A stretch of 64,000 nt of DNA from Actinospica acidithermotolerans. GTDB taxonomy: Bacteria; Actinomycetota; Actinomycetes; Streptomycetales; Catenulisporaceae. The notes below the pieces were generated by a model. The model did not search any database and was not told the origin of the DNA. It saw nothing but the letters and a program-made list of their open reading frames with translations. The stretch covers positions 1 to 64,000 of the forward strand of contig NZ_JAGSOH010000029.1 of NCBI RefSeq assembly GCF_018139625.1, written 5' to 3'. Positions 46,232 to 54,971 of the stretch are shown here, piece after piece. The position numbers and the translations under genes were made by a program. Within the stretch, counting starts at the first letter, position 1; every line of letters starts with the position of its first letter.

Positions 46232-46464
46232 CACAGGACCCCCTTCCCGGAGCGACGGGCGGGTCGGGTGCCGGCACGGCCAACGGCTCCAGTGCCAGCG
46301 GGGCGATCGGCTCCGGCGCGGCCAGCGGCTCCAGTGCCAGCGCGGCGATCGGCTGCGGCACGGCAATCGGCTCCGGCACGGCCAACGGCTCCGGCTCCGC
46401 CCCGGCCAACAACTCCGGCGCCGGCGCTCTCTTCGGCGGGTGACAGTGCCATCGCTAGCGCCAC
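46231..46464 (-). CDS. Possible 77-residue Ala/Gly/Arg repeat ORF between operon genes
   Basis: A GTG at 46464 inside the end of the 504-residue gene opens a frame whose TGA overlaps the helicase ATG (TGATG). The product is almost entirely Ala, Gly, Arg and Asp, with 14-residue repeats such as RAGADRPAGTGAVG encoded by 42-bp DNA repeats. The exact end-to-end overlap would couple translation through the gap. It may simply be an open frame in repeat DNA, so the call is tentative. Confidence 0.25.
   Translation of the reverse strand: MALAMALSPAEESAGAGVVGRGGAGAVGRAGADCRAAADRRAGTGAAGRAGADRPAGTGAVGRAGTRPARRSGKGVL
46273..46394. repeat. 42-bp tandem repeats between the unknown gene and the helicase
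   Basis: Two 42-bp units (46273-46314, 46315-46356) that differ at a few bases are followed by partial units at 46357-46374 and 46375-46394. All share GGCACGGCCAACGGCTCC-like cores. They occupy the 223-bp gap inside the nuclease-helicase operon. Confidence 0.85.
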
Positions 46465-47969
46465 TCCTCGGCCTGGTCCTCAGCGCGGGCGACGTGCGGC
46501 CACGGGGGGCCGCCGTGCGTCCACGGGGTCTGATCGGCGTCCGGGAGCTCGGGGCGGGTGCCGCGCTGCTCGGCGAGGAACGTGGCGTAGCAGCGCTCCT
46601 CGCCGACCGCCGGGACGCTGCCCGCCTCCGGCGTCTTGCCGCGGCCCATGCCGCTCTGCAGCTCGAGTTCGACCTCGAAGCCGCCCGCCTCGGCCGGCCG
46701 CACGGCGAGCAGCCGGACGGTCTGGTTGACGCGCGCGGGGCTGGCGAGCTTGACGCCGGGGCGCAGGATCACCTCGTCCTGCGTCTGCATGACCACCAGC
46801 GGACGGGGCCAGGCGCGCTTGCCCTTGATCTCCTGGCGCTCGGCGTCGACGAAGGTGATCCGGCCCGCGAACGCCTCGCCGCCGACGCGGTAGCGGGCGA
46901 GGACGAGCGGGTCGTCGATGGCCTGAGTGCGGTCGTAGCTCTGCTGCGCGGATTCCAGGTCGGCGAGCCTGCGCGCGGCGGCTACGGCGCTGGGGCGCTT
47001 GGGCTGCGGCGGGGCGCCGTCTTCTATCCCTGTCATGAAGTCGGTGAAGCGGCCGCGGTCCACCTGCCAGCGCAGTTCGTCGGACGCCGCCGCGGGCATC
47101 GCGCGCAGCACGTCGATGCCGCGCCAGACCGTTTCCCACGTGGGCTCCAGCTGCGCGGCGAGCGCGGCCCGCAGCTCCTCCTCGGCCTTCGCGACGGCGC
47201 GCATGTCGTCCGCCGCACGGGCCTCCTCCTGCGCGCGCACGAGGGGCGCGAGGACTCCGGTGTCGAAGGCGGGGTCGGTGGCCGGGCCGGCCGGGGGCAC
47301 CGCGTCGGGGTCCTCGGCGAGCAGGGCCGCGGCCGCGCCGCTCATACCGTCCGGCGGGTCGATCCAGCTCAGCAGCGCGGGCAGGTGCTGGTCCTCCAGC
47401 GCGCTCTGGCCGGTCGCCCAGTGCTGGGCGAGCACGGACGTCAGGGCCAGGCAGACGCTCGATCCGGGCATCGGCGCGCGGTCGTCGGCGAACCAGGTGA
47501 GGTAGCGTCCGAGCAGCGGCACCCGCGCGTCCACCGGGTACGGTCCGTCCACGGTCCGGAAGCGCGCGGAGCGGCCGAGCAGCCGCAGCGCCTCGACGCC
47601 GCCGGGATTGGGCAGGATCAGCTGCGGCGCGTCGGTGCAGCGCTCCCACTCCTCGTGGTTCTTCGTCGCCTCGACGGTCTCCGTGTGCTGACGCCGCGCG
47701 TCGATGTACGGCACGAGCAGTTCGGCGAACGCGGTCAGGAACTCGAAACGCTGGTCGCGGTTGCGCGGCTGGGCCACGACGAGCAGCGTCGGCGCGTCGC
47801 GATCCGTACCGGCCATCACCGCGAGCGGCGCCGCCGCCTCGCCGGCCTGCATCAGCGGGATGACGACGAGCGGTTCGTCGGAGACGTGCACGTGCCGCAC
47901 CGCGGTGATCGGCACGGCGCGGCCGCCGCGAGCCGCCCGCGCCCGCGCGAGCGCCGTCAGGGTGCTCAT
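46455..47969 (-). CDS. Protein of unknown function in the nuclease-helicase operon
   Basis: A 504-residue protein I do not recognise. It opens with an alpha/beta region (TAVRHVHVSDEPLVVIPLMQ, APTLLVVAQPRNRDQRFEFL). The middle is helical and Ala/Glu-rich (VRAQEEARAADDMRAVAKAE), and it ends in a beta-rich part (RITFVDAERQEIKG, VILRPGVKLASPARVNQTVR) that could be an OB- or SH3-like nucleic-acid-binding fold. No signal peptide or membrane helix is seen. The ATG overlaps the stop of the nuclease gene by 4 nt, so it is tightly linked with it and with the helicase. A bridging role in a complex is inference. Confidence 0.6.
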   Translation of the reverse strand: MSTLTALARARAARGGRAVPITAVRHVHVSDEPLVVIPLMQAGEAAAPLAVMAGTDRDAPTLLVVAQPRNRDQRFEFLTAFAELLVPYIDARRQHTETVEATKNHEEWERCTDAPQLILPNPGGVEALRLLGRSARFRTVDGPYPVDARVPLLGRYLTWFADDRAPMPGSSVCLALTSVLAQHWATGQSALEDQHLPALLSWIDPPDGMSGAAAALLAEDPDAVPPAGPATDPAFDTGVLAPLVRAQEEARAADDMRAVAKAEEELRAALAAQLEPTWETVWRGIDVLRAMPAAASDELRWQVDRGRFTDFMTGIEDGAPPQPKRPSAVAAARRLADLESAQQSYDRTQAIDDPLVLARYRVGGEAFAGRITFVDAERQEIKGKRAWPRPLVVMQTQDEVILRPGVKLASPARVNQTVRLLAVRPAEAGGFEVELELQSGMGRGKTPEAGSVPAVGEERCYATFLAEQRGTRPELPDADQTPWTHGGPPWPHVARAEDQAEEWR

Positions 47970-49234
47970 CCGTCGGCCTCGGACCCGCCGGCGGCCCGGG
48001 GCGCGACCCGCAGCGCCTCGTCGTACGCTCGGGCCGCGGCACGCAGCAGCCGCGCCGCTTCGTGCTGGCCGGAGCCGGCTCCCGCGGTCCCGTCCGCGAT
48101 CTCAAGGGCCTCGGACAGGGATTCGATCCCGCCGAGCGCGTCGCGCACCGAGCGGCCGAGCGCGTCGGCGGCGCCCGCGGCCCTGGCCTCGGAGCGGCAG
48201 TGGAACGCCATCTCGCAGTTCGTCACGCACTCCGGGGCGTATCTGGCCTCGATCATCGTGAGCGACTTGGTCAGCTCGACGGCGCTGCGGTGCTCGCGTC
48301 CCGGCTCGCCCTTCGCCTCGGGCGGGTCGACCGCGAGGTCGAAGTCGACGGCCGGATCGAGATCCGCGATCAGCGCGCCTATCCGCGGCAGCCTGGCCAG
48401 CTGGCGTTCCACGGCGGCGATCTGCCGGCGCACGTCGAGCAGGTGCGCGCTGGGCTTGTTCGCGAAGTCCGTCGGGCAGATCAGCAGCACGTCGTCGGCG
48501 ACGATCGCGGGATCGACGCCGAGTTCGGTGAAGAGTCTGCGCAGCGCGAGGACGTACACGGCGGCCTGGGTGGCGGCGGCGCCCACCTTCGCCGGATCGG
48601 CCTGGCCGTCGATGACCGCGAAGGACTTCACCTCGGCGACGTAGAGCCGCGCGGGGGCGCTCGCGGACGCGTCGGCGGGACGGGCGCTGAGGGCGACAAC
48701 ATCGGGTTCGACGTACGCGGTGCGCCCGCCGACGTCGAGCCGCAGCAGCGGATGGTCGGCGAGCAGCGGCTCACCGGCCGCGACCCGCGCGAACGCCTGG
48801 CGGGTGCGCTCGTAGCGCGCGGCGCGGTCGAGGTTCACCGGCGCGGCCGGATCGGCTTCCGGTTCGACGCCGAGGTCGACGTATTCGTGCTCGGGGACGT
48901 CGAAGCGCAGCGGCTCGGCGCGCAGCAGTTCGAGCAGTGCGGCGCAGTTGTCGGCCTTGACCTGCTTCTCGAAGGCGAGGCCGCGGGTGATCGCGAACGG
49001 CGACTGGCCGTATCGCGCCGGGAAGCCGATCCGCTCCGCGAGCTTGCGCTTGTCCACGCCCGCCGCGTCCAGCACGGCCCGGCGCGAGCAGCCGGGATTC
49101 ACGGTGAGCGCCGCGATCGTGCGCGCGTCGTGGCTGCGCGGCGGTACCGGTCCGCGCAGAGCGTCGAGCCGCGCCGCGGTGCCGGCGGGCCCCGGTGCGG
49201 CTGTGGCCTGAGGAACGGAAGGTGACATGGGCAT
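47966..49234 (-). CDS. Cas4/RecB-like PD-(D/E)XK nuclease with Cys cluster
   Basis: A 422-residue protein with a RecB/Cas4-type nuclease core: AYVEPDVVALSARP supplies the metal-binding Asp, LYVAEVKSFAVIDG the ExK pair, and AATQAAVYVLALRR the QxxxY motif. The C-terminal CVTNCEMAFHC, with an earlier GCSRRAVLD Cys, could hold a [4Fe-4S] cluster as in Cas4, AddB and Dna2. The ATG at 49234 is preferred; a TATCGT hexamer lies about 10 bp upstream. It is the first gene of a three-gene operon ending in an SF1 helicase. No CRISPR array or cas genes are present, so a CRISPR adaptation role is unlikely. Confidence 0.75.
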   Translation of the reverse strand: MPMSPSVPQATAAPGPAGTAARLDALRGPVPPRSHDARTIAALTVNPGCSRRAVLDAAGVDKRKLAERIGFPARYGQSPFAITRGLAFEKQVKADNCAALLELLRAEPLRFDVPEHEYVDLGVEPEADPAAPVNLDRAARYERTRQAFARVAAGEPLLADHPLLRLDVGGRTAYVEPDVVALSARPADASASAPARLYVAEVKSFAVIDGQADPAKVGAAATQAAVYVLALRRLFTELGVDPAIVADDVLLICPTDFANKPSAHLLDVRRQIAAVERQLARLPRIGALIADLDPAVDFDLAVDPPEAKGEPGREHRSAVELTKSLTMIEARYAPECVTNCEMAFHCRSEARAAGAADALGRSVRDALGGIESLSEALEIADGTAGAGSGQHEAARLLRAAARAYDEALRVAPRAAGGSEADG

Positions 49235-49348
49235 TTGCCTGCCCACGATAGCCCAAAGCGGCGTTCCCGGGCTGATTAAGGGGCGTTTCAAGGGCGTTTT
49301 CGGCACCGGGAGCCGGCGCCGACCCCGAGCCGCCGCAGTGCTCTGCGG

Positions 49349-51817
49349 TCAGCAGGCCAGCTGCGGAGACGGTTCGGAGTCGGCGGAGCGGCTGAGCTCG
49401 ACCGGCTGCTCGCACCAGATCGTCTTGCCGCCCGCGACGGGCCGGCTGCCCCAGCGGCGGGAGAGCGCGGCGACCAGCATCAGGCCGCGGCCCCCCTCGT
49501 CGAAGGCGTGGGCGCGGCGCACGTGCGGCGCGGTCTCGCCGGCGTCGTAGACCTCGCAGATGAGCGTCCCGTCGAGCTTGCCGGCGCGGCGGCGCGGCTG
49601 ATCGAGGATCAGGCGCAGCCGGATCGGCGCGCTGCCGTAGCGGATCGCGTTGGTCACCAGCTCGCTGACGATCAGTTCGGTGGTGAAGGCGAGTTCGTCG
49701 AGGCCCCAGCCGGAAAGGCACCGGCTGACCCGCGCGCGCATCTCGCCGACGATCGCCGGGTCGACGGGCACGTCCCACGTGGCGACCTGGTCCGGGTCGA
49801 GGGCGTGGGTGCGGGCGACGAGCAGGGCCACGTCGTCGCTCGGCGGCGTCGTGAGCATCGCGTCGAGCAGCGAGTCGCACAGGTCCTCGAGGACCGCGCG
49901 GGGCTCGGTCATCGCCTCGCGCAGCTGCGCGAGGCCGTCCTCGGGGTTGTTCTCGCGCGACTCGATCAGCCCGTCGGTGTAGAGCACGAGGGTGCTGTCC
50001 GGCGGGAGCTCGACCTCCGTGCTCTCGAACGGGACGCCGCCGACGCCGAGCGGCGGCCCGGTCGGCACTACGAGGATCTCGGGCGCGGCCCCGGGGCTCG
50101 CCACGATGGGCGGCGGGTGTCCTGCGGAGGCGATCGTGTACCGGCGGGTGACGGGGTCGTACACGGTGTAGAGGCAGGTGGCGCCGGTCTCGCCGTCGCC
50201 GGACTCGGCGAGCGCCTCCTCGTCGGCCTCGCCGGACAGCTGGGTGACGATGTCGTCGAGATGGGTGAGCAGCTCGTCCGGCGGCAGGTCGACGTCGGCG
50301 AGGGTGCGCACGGCGCCGCGCAGCCTGGCCATGGTCGCCGAGGCGTGCACGCCGTGCCCGACCACGTCGCCGACGGCGAGCGCGACCCGGCCGCCGGAGA
50401 GCGGGATGACGTCGTACCAATCGCCGCCCACGCCGATCTCGGCGTCGCCGGAGAGGTACGGCAGGTACCGGCTGGCCACGTCCACGGCGGCCAGCTCGGG
50501 CGGCCTGCTCGGCAGCAGGCTCCGCTGCAGCAGGACGGCGGTGTTGCGCTCGCGGGTGTAGCGGCGGGCGTTGTCCAGCGAGAGCGCCGCCCGCGCGGCC
50601 AGCTCCCCGGCGACGCGCAGGTCGCCCTCGGCGAAGTGCTCGGGACGGCTGCGGACGCACATCAGAACGCCAAGCAGCGTCCCCCGGGCACGCAGCGGCA
50701 CGGCGATCATCGTGTTCAGCCCGTAGTTCACGTAGCTGTCGGTCCGCTCGGGGCTCTGCGCTATCCAGCGGGTGAACCCGGGCTCGTCTCCCCGGCTGAG
50801 CACCCCGCGGCCGAGGGAGAGGCAGCGCGCGACCGGCGAGAAGTCGGGGTAGCTGTGCACCTCGTCGAGCTGCACGCCGAAGGGGGTGTCCGCGGGTTCG
50901 GCCCGCTGCGCGACCCGGCGCAGCGTGATCTGCTGCGAGGACTGCGCCGGGGTCAGCTCGCTGCCGGTCAGGACCGCGTCCAGCAGGTCGACCGTGGCCA
51001 GGTCGGCGAACTTGGGGACGATCACCTCGGTGAGCTCCTGCGCCGTCTTGGCCACGTCCAGCGAGGTGCCGACGCGGGTGCCGGCCTCGCTGAGCATGTC
51101 GAGCCAGGTGCGTGCCCAGTACTGGGTGGTGTCGTCGAGCATCGCGGCGACCACGCCGGTCACCCGTCCGTGCGCGTCCCGGAGCGGCGAGAACCAGACG
51201 ATCCAGGAGCGTGCGGAGGTCTCCCCCGGCGGGGTGTGGCGGACGCTGCGCTCCAACGCCCGTCCGGACCGCACGACGCGCGCCATCCGGTTGTCGACGT
51301 CGCGGTAGAAGTCGCTCGGATGCATCTCGGACAGCCGGCGGCCCTGCACGTCCTCGGGAAGGGCGAGCAGGCGGCGCAGCTCCTTGCTCACGCACACGAA
51401 GCGCAGATCGGCGTCGTGGACGCCGACCGCGATCGGGAACTGGTCGATCGCGCGTTCCAGCAGATGCGGGTCGGTGAGGCCGGTGCCGAGCGGTTTTGCC
51501 ACGAGCACGCGGCGCAACTGCGGCGTACCGGGGTCGGCGTCGTCGACGGTGACCTCGGCCGGCACCGGGTGGCCGTCCCGATGGCGCAGCAGGAGTGCGG
51601 CGCCGCTCGGCTCGGCCGCGTGGTCCGCGGACGGCTCGGCGAACAGCAGTTCCCGCAGCGGCCGGCCGACCGCCTCGGCGGCCTCGTAGCCGAGCAGCGA
51701 TCGGGCGCCGGATCCCCACCCCGTGACGACGTCGCCCTCTCCGAGCATGACGAGGGCGACCTCGGGTGCACCGGAGACATCGCGGCCTCGATCCCCCGCG
51801 CCGACGTCTGAGGTCAT
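49349..51817 (-). CDS. SpoIIE-type PP2C phosphatase with PAS, GAF and HATPase domains
   Basis: An 822-residue multidomain regulator of partner-switching signalling. Order: two PAS-like domains (about 20-110 and 115-235, HDADLRFVCVSKELRRLL), a GAF domain (about 255-410), a SpoIIE phosphatase domain (about 440-650, GVGGDWYDVIPLSGGRVALA and VLYTDGLIESREN) and a C-terminal RsbW-like HATPase domain (ELIVSELVTNAIRYGS, DEGGRGLMLVAAL). It can therefore both dephosphorylate STAS antagonists and bind ATP or a sigma factor. GGAAGCTC precedes the ATG. The STAS and sigma genes upstream on the same strand are likely partners. The 235 bp before it hold no recognisable gene. Confidence 0.92.
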   Translation of the reverse strand: MTSDVGAGDRGRDVSGAPEVALVMLGEGDVVTGWGSGARSLLGYEAAEAVGRPLRELLFAEPSADHAAEPSGAALLLRHRDGHPVPAEVTVDDADPGTPQLRRVLVAKPLGTGLTDPHLLERAIDQFPIAVGVHDADLRFVCVSKELRRLLALPEDVQGRRLSEMHPSDFYRDVDNRMARVVRSGRALERSVRHTPPGETSARSWIVWFSPLRDAHGRVTGVVAAMLDDTTQYWARTWLDMLSEAGTRVGTSLDVAKTAQELTEVIVPKFADLATVDLLDAVLTGSELTPAQSSQQITLRRVAQRAEPADTPFGVQLDEVHSYPDFSPVARCLSLGRGVLSRGDEPGFTRWIAQSPERTDSYVNYGLNTMIAVPLRARGTLLGVLMCVRSRPEHFAEGDLRVAGELAARAALSLDNARRYTRERNTAVLLQRSLLPSRPPELAAVDVASRYLPYLSGDAEIGVGGDWYDVIPLSGGRVALAVGDVVGHGVHASATMARLRGAVRTLADVDLPPDELLTHLDDIVTQLSGEADEEALAESGDGETGATCLYTVYDPVTRRYTIASAGHPPPIVASPGAAPEILVVPTGPPLGVGGVPFESTEVELPPDSTLVLYTDGLIESRENNPEDGLAQLREAMTEPRAVLEDLCDSLLDAMLTTPPSDDVALLVARTHALDPDQVATWDVPVDPAIVGEMRARVSRCLSGWGLDELAFTTELIVSELVTNAIRYGSAPIRLRLILDQPRRRAGKLDGTLICEVYDAGETAPHVRRAHAFDEGGRGLMLVAALSRRWGSRPVAGGKTIWCEQPVELSRSADSEPSPQLAC

Positions 51818-52052
51818 GAGCTTCCGTTGTAGGAGGTCGAACTACCTGCTCAATTCTCCTCCGGCGCACAGGTGCCTGCATCCCGCTGGGTCCGGATGGC
51901 TCAAGGCCCGCCGCTCGGTCCCCCAGGTCGTCGGCGCCTCGGTCCTCCGGCGGGACCCACAGGATGCCGCCGAACTCGCTGCAGGAGTACGAGGTAGCCG
52001 AGGCGGCGGTCGGCATGGAAGGAAGCGCTCCTCGAAGATCTTCTGGTGCCGC

Positions 52053-52571
52053 CTAAGGCACGCTGTGGGGCATCGCGCCTTCGATTGCGAAGACCGGCAG
52101 CAGCGTCCGGGCCCGGGCGAGGGTCAGCAGCCGCTGAAGCTGAGGATTGACACCGGTCAGCCGCAGCCAGCCGCCGGCGGCGACCGCCCTGGCCGCGGCC
52201 GCACGCAGGATCCCGAGGCCGGCGGCGTCCGTGAAGACGAGACCGGTGACCTCGATCGCAACCCTCGGGCAGTCGTCGAGAACGCCGCGCAGGACGTAGT
52301 GCAGCTTGCAGCCGGTCGCGAGATCGAGTTCGCCCGTCAGGATCAACCGGGCGTAGCCCTCCCGAAGCTCGACCTCGACGGCCAGCGGCCGGACCATCGA
52401 GTCCACGTGCGCCGCGTCGTACGGCAGGCTGGACGTGGGCAGGCCGAACGGGCACGCCGCATCCGTTTCACCGGTGAAGTGGAACGCGCAGCCCTGGCAG
52501 GGCAATCGCCGGTTCACGGCGTGCGGAGCCGGCCTGCGCACGAGGTCGCGGGTGATTCGGGAACTGAGCAC
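52053..52571 (-). CDS. STAS-domain anti-sigma factor antagonist with N-terminal Cys cluster
   Basis: A 172-residue protein. Residues 20-45 contain LPCQGCAFHFTG and ACPFG, three cysteines that could bind a metal; the STAS domain follows (EVELREGYARLILTGELD, then VTGLVFTDAAGLGILRAA). The loop that normally reads DSSG, with the phosphorylated Ser, is DAAG here, so control by a canonical RsbW-type kinase is doubtful. The GTG at 52571 lies 4 nt after the previous stop. It is the third gene of a sigma-unknown-STAS run, with a SpoIIE phosphatase after it. Confidence 0.75.
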   Translation of the reverse strand: MLSSRITRDLVRRPAPHAVNRRLPCQGCAFHFTGETDAACPFGLPTSSLPYDAAHVDSMVRPLAVEVELREGYARLILTGELDLATGCKLHYVLRGVLDDCPRVAIEVTGLVFTDAAGLGILRAAAARAVAAGGWLRLTGVNPQLQRLLTLARARTLLPVFAIEGAMPHSVP

Positions 52572-52575
52572 CAGA

Positions 52576-53262
52576 TCACGCTGCGATCGCCAGGACGCCG
52601 GGCAGCTGTGCGGAGGGCCACGGGATGTCCCCGAACTCCGCCTCGTCGGAGTCGACCAGGACCTGGTTGACGGCGACCTCGACATCGATCGGCAGCAGCG
52701 GCTTCATGCCGCGCCGGCACTGCGCGAGCAGCGCGTGGTAGACGGAATCCGGCAGCAGCGGCCCGCGCGGGACGGCCCGGCTCGGCGTGGAGTCGCCCTC
52801 GCGCAGCGCGTTCGACTCGGCGTGCCAGTACTCGGCCTGGTCGCTCTCCCCGCGCTGCGCATGGTTCAGGTACAGGCAGTACGCGCCGAGGTGCACGCCG
52901 GCCCCGGCGGCGAAGCGCCACCAGAACCGGCTGGCCGCGACACGGCCGGTCAGGTGAAGCAGGCAGCCGAAGACGAGCGCGCCCTCGGGCTCCGGGTCGT
53001 CCTTGTCGAACAGCCGGGCGAGCACCGCCGCCGCCTTCGTGTCGCCGATGACGAGGGCGCTGGTGAGATTGAGCTCGTATTCGAACTGCTCACGCCTGGC
53101 CTGCGGCGCCCCGTCGATCGACGTCGGGAGTTCCAGGTCGCGGGCCGCGCGCACGATCCGCTCGGCGGCGCTCGGCCGCCCGCACACGTCGCGGGCCGGC
53201 GCGATGTACGCGTCGGCTAGAAGCCTGTCGATCGGCCGGATCGGGCCGTTGCTGGAGTACAC
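52576..53262 (-). CDS. Conserved sigma-factor partner protein, unknown function
   Basis: A 228-residue helical protein with a Trp/Tyr-rich core, AASRFWWRFAAGAGVHLGAY, then CLYLNHAQRGESDQAEYWHA. I recall this pattern in Streptomyces genes placed next to sigma factors, but there is no assigned role. The helix-loop-helix spacing looks TPR-like. The GTG at 53262 follows the sigma stop by 10 nt; GAGGG stands upstream. It may modulate the sigma factor. Confidence 0.6.
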   Translation of the reverse strand: MYSSNGPIRPIDRLLADAYIAPARDVCGRPSAAERIVRAARDLELPTSIDGAPQARREQFEYELNLTSALVIGDTKAAAVLARLFDKDDPEPEGALVFGCLLHLTGRVAASRFWWRFAAGAGVHLGAYCLYLNHAQRGESDQAEYWHAESNALREGDSTPSRAVPRGPLLPDSVYHALLAQCRRGMKPLLPIDVEVAVNQVLVDSDEAEFGDIPWPSAQLPGVLAIAA

Positions 53263-53272
53263 GATTCTTCGC

Positions 53273-53836
53273 CTATCCCTCGGAGTCGGTGATGTGCAGG
53301 AGATGGCGCGCATTGGCTTCCTGCTCGAGCCTGTTGCGGGCATGGCGCAGGTTCGACCGCACCGAACCGGCCGCGATGCCCAGGGTCTCGGCGATGCGCT
53401 CCTCATCGAGGTGCATCACGTACATCAGCACCATCACCTCGTGCTGCCGCTCGGGCAGGTCGAATATGCCGCGGTAGAGCCACAGCGACTCCTGAAGGGC
53501 CTCGAACTGGCCGGACCAGGCCACCGCGCGCACCGCACGCTCGAACGCCGCGAACCGCACGAAGTCGGAACCGGCGTCGCGCTCCTCGAGCCACCGCTCC
53601 AGCACCTCCTTGTACAGATCCCACGCGAAGCGCTCGACGCTCTCCTGCGCCAGCGCCTGCGACCAGGAGTTCACCAGCCGCCAGGTGAAGTAGTTGGTGA
53701 TGTTCTCGGCGTCCCGCCCGTCGGCGGTGTGCAGGAACGCGTAGTGGCTCCACGTGCCCTGGTGCTTCTGGTAGAACGCCTCGAAGGTGATCCGGTCGCG
53801 ATCCGAGCGCGACCGGGGGTCCGTGCCGCCGGTCAC
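53273..53836 (-). CDS. ECF-like sigma-70 family factor
   Basis: A 187-residue sigma-70-like protein. Region 4 is clear: LPERQHEVMVLMYVMHLDEE, then RIAETLGIAAGSVRSNLRHA. Region 2 (FEAFYQKHQGTWSHYAFLHT and ADGRDAENITNYFTWRLV) is divergent, with only remnants of the usual core-binding motif. The GTG at 53836 is chosen because similarity begins at DRITFEAFY. No anti-sigma gene with a zinc motif is adjacent; the following gene and the STAS/SpoIIE proteins are candidates for its control. Confidence 0.75.
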   Translation of the reverse strand: MTGGTDPRSRSDRDRITFEAFYQKHQGTWSHYAFLHTADGRDAENITNYFTWRLVNSWSQALAQESVERFAWDLYKEVLERWLEERDAGSDFVRFAAFERAVRAVAWSGQFEALQESLWLYRGIFDLPERQHEVMVLMYVMHLDEERIAETLGIAAGSVRSNLRHARNRLEQEANARHLLHITDSEG

Positions 53837-54152
53837 GGGTGCTCCCGCGCGGGCCCGCGGGCCCCGTGGTGATCTCTGTCGATGGTCACTTGCGGGTTCG
53901 CTCCATATCTCTGTCCGCGGCGCTCCGACGGAGGCCGAACGACGGGATACGAGCCCTGCGAAAGGGCCGCGCGACCAGCAAATCAGCCGGATCGCCGATT
54001 TGTGCAAAACTCCGTGCGAGAAATCCGCGCGCGACGGAGGCCGCGCGCCCCCGCCGGCGACCGCGACATCCGACTCAGTGTAATGAGACACTGGGACGGC
54101 CCCGGTTCCGGGGCCAGGGTGAAGGATCGACACGGTCAACCGAGGAGACCAC
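53837..54152. other. 316-bp divergent intergenic region with two inverted repeats
   Basis: Between the divergent sigma and methyltransferase genes lie CAGTGT-N6-ACACTG (54076-54093) and GGCCCCGG-TT-CCGGGGCC (54098-54115). The first could be an operator. The second is a perfect 8-bp-arm hairpin 38 bp before the methyltransferase start. The left part has an AT-richer patch (AGCAAATCAGCC, GATTTGTGCAAAAC) likely to hold promoters. No ORF is convincing. Confidence 0.5.
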
Positions 54153-54971
54153 GTGGACGCGAACGCCATCGACCTCCAGCTGGACCGTCCGCACTCGGCG
54201 CGGATGTACGACTACTACCTCGGCGGACGCACGAACTTCACCGCCGACCGCGAGGCGGTCGGCAAGGTGATGGCCGCCTTCCCGGCCGCGCTGGTCGCCG
54301 CCCGCGCCAACCGCGACTTCATGCACCGCTCCGTCCGCTACCTCGCGGAGCACGGCATGGACCAGTTCCTCGACATCGGCACCGGCATCCCGACCAGCCC
54401 GAACCTGCACGAGGTCGCCCAGAGCGTCACCCCCGGCGCGCGGATCGTCTACGTCGACAACGACCCGATCGTGCTCACCCACGCGCAGGCGCTGCTCACC
54501 AGCAGCCCCGAGGGCCGCACCGCCTACGTCCACGCGGACCTCGGCGAGCCCGAGTCGATCCTCGCCTCCCCCGAACTGGCCAAGACCCTCGACCTCGGCC
54601 GCCCGGTCGCCCTGAGCCTGAACGCCGTGCTGCACTTCATCGCCGACGGCCGCGAGGGCCTCAGCGCCCACCAGATCGTCGACACGCTCAAGGACGCCCT
54701 GGCCCCCGGCAGCGCGCTGGTGATCTCGCACGGCACCGCGGACTTCTCCCCGGTCGAGGCGACCGAGACGACCCAGATCTACCGCGCCGTCGGTACCTCG
54801 GCCCAACCGCGCAGCCGCAAGGAGATCGAGGCCTTCTTCGAGGGCTGGGACCTCGTCGAGCCCGGCATCGCCGTCACCCACCGCTGGCGCCCCGACGAGG
54901 CCGACCTGCTCTCCGACATCAGCGACGCAGAAGCCTGCTGCTACGCCGCCGTCGCCATCAAGCCCGCCTGA
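54153..54971 (+). CDS. DUF574-type SAM-dependent methyltransferase
   Basis: A 272-residue methyltransferase of the family abundant in actinomycetes (DUF574). It starts IDLQLDRPHSARMYDYYLGG, with the family signature YDYYLGG, and has the SAM motif FLDIGTGIPTSPNLHEVAQ near residue 71. A GTG start with GAGGAG upstream is used. Family members number dozens per streptomycete genome and their substrates are unknown. It is divergent from the sigma cluster and convergent with the P450. Its 3' end is partly duplicated downstream. Confidence 0.9.
   Translation: MDANAIDLQLDRPHSARMYDYYLGGRTNFTADREAVGKVMAAFPAALVAARANRDFMHRSVRYLAEHGMDQFLDIGTGIPTSPNLHEVAQSVTPGARIVYVDNDPIVLTHAQALLTSSPEGRTAYVHADLGEPESILASPELAKTLDLGRPVALSLNAVLHFIADGREGLSAHQIVDTLKDALAPGSALVISHGTADFSPVEATETTQIYRAVGTSAQPRSRKEIEAFFEGWDLVEPGIAVTHRWRPDEADLLSDISDAEACCYAAVAIKPA

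Noticed and set aside
46206-46412. 68-codon Pro/Leu/Ala-rich frame on the minus strand
   Set aside because: It is a third reading of the same 42-bp repeats, with no ribosome site; the 77-codon frame fits the gene boundaries better, though it too is tentative.
47966-49234. Cas4-like protein as part of a CRISPR system
   Set aside because: No repeat-spacer array and no cas1, cas2 or effector genes are present in the window.
48771-52016. Minus-strand 1081-codon frame
   Set aside because: It is the Arg/Ala-rich alternative frame of the SpoIIE and nuclease genes and crosses their start and stop.
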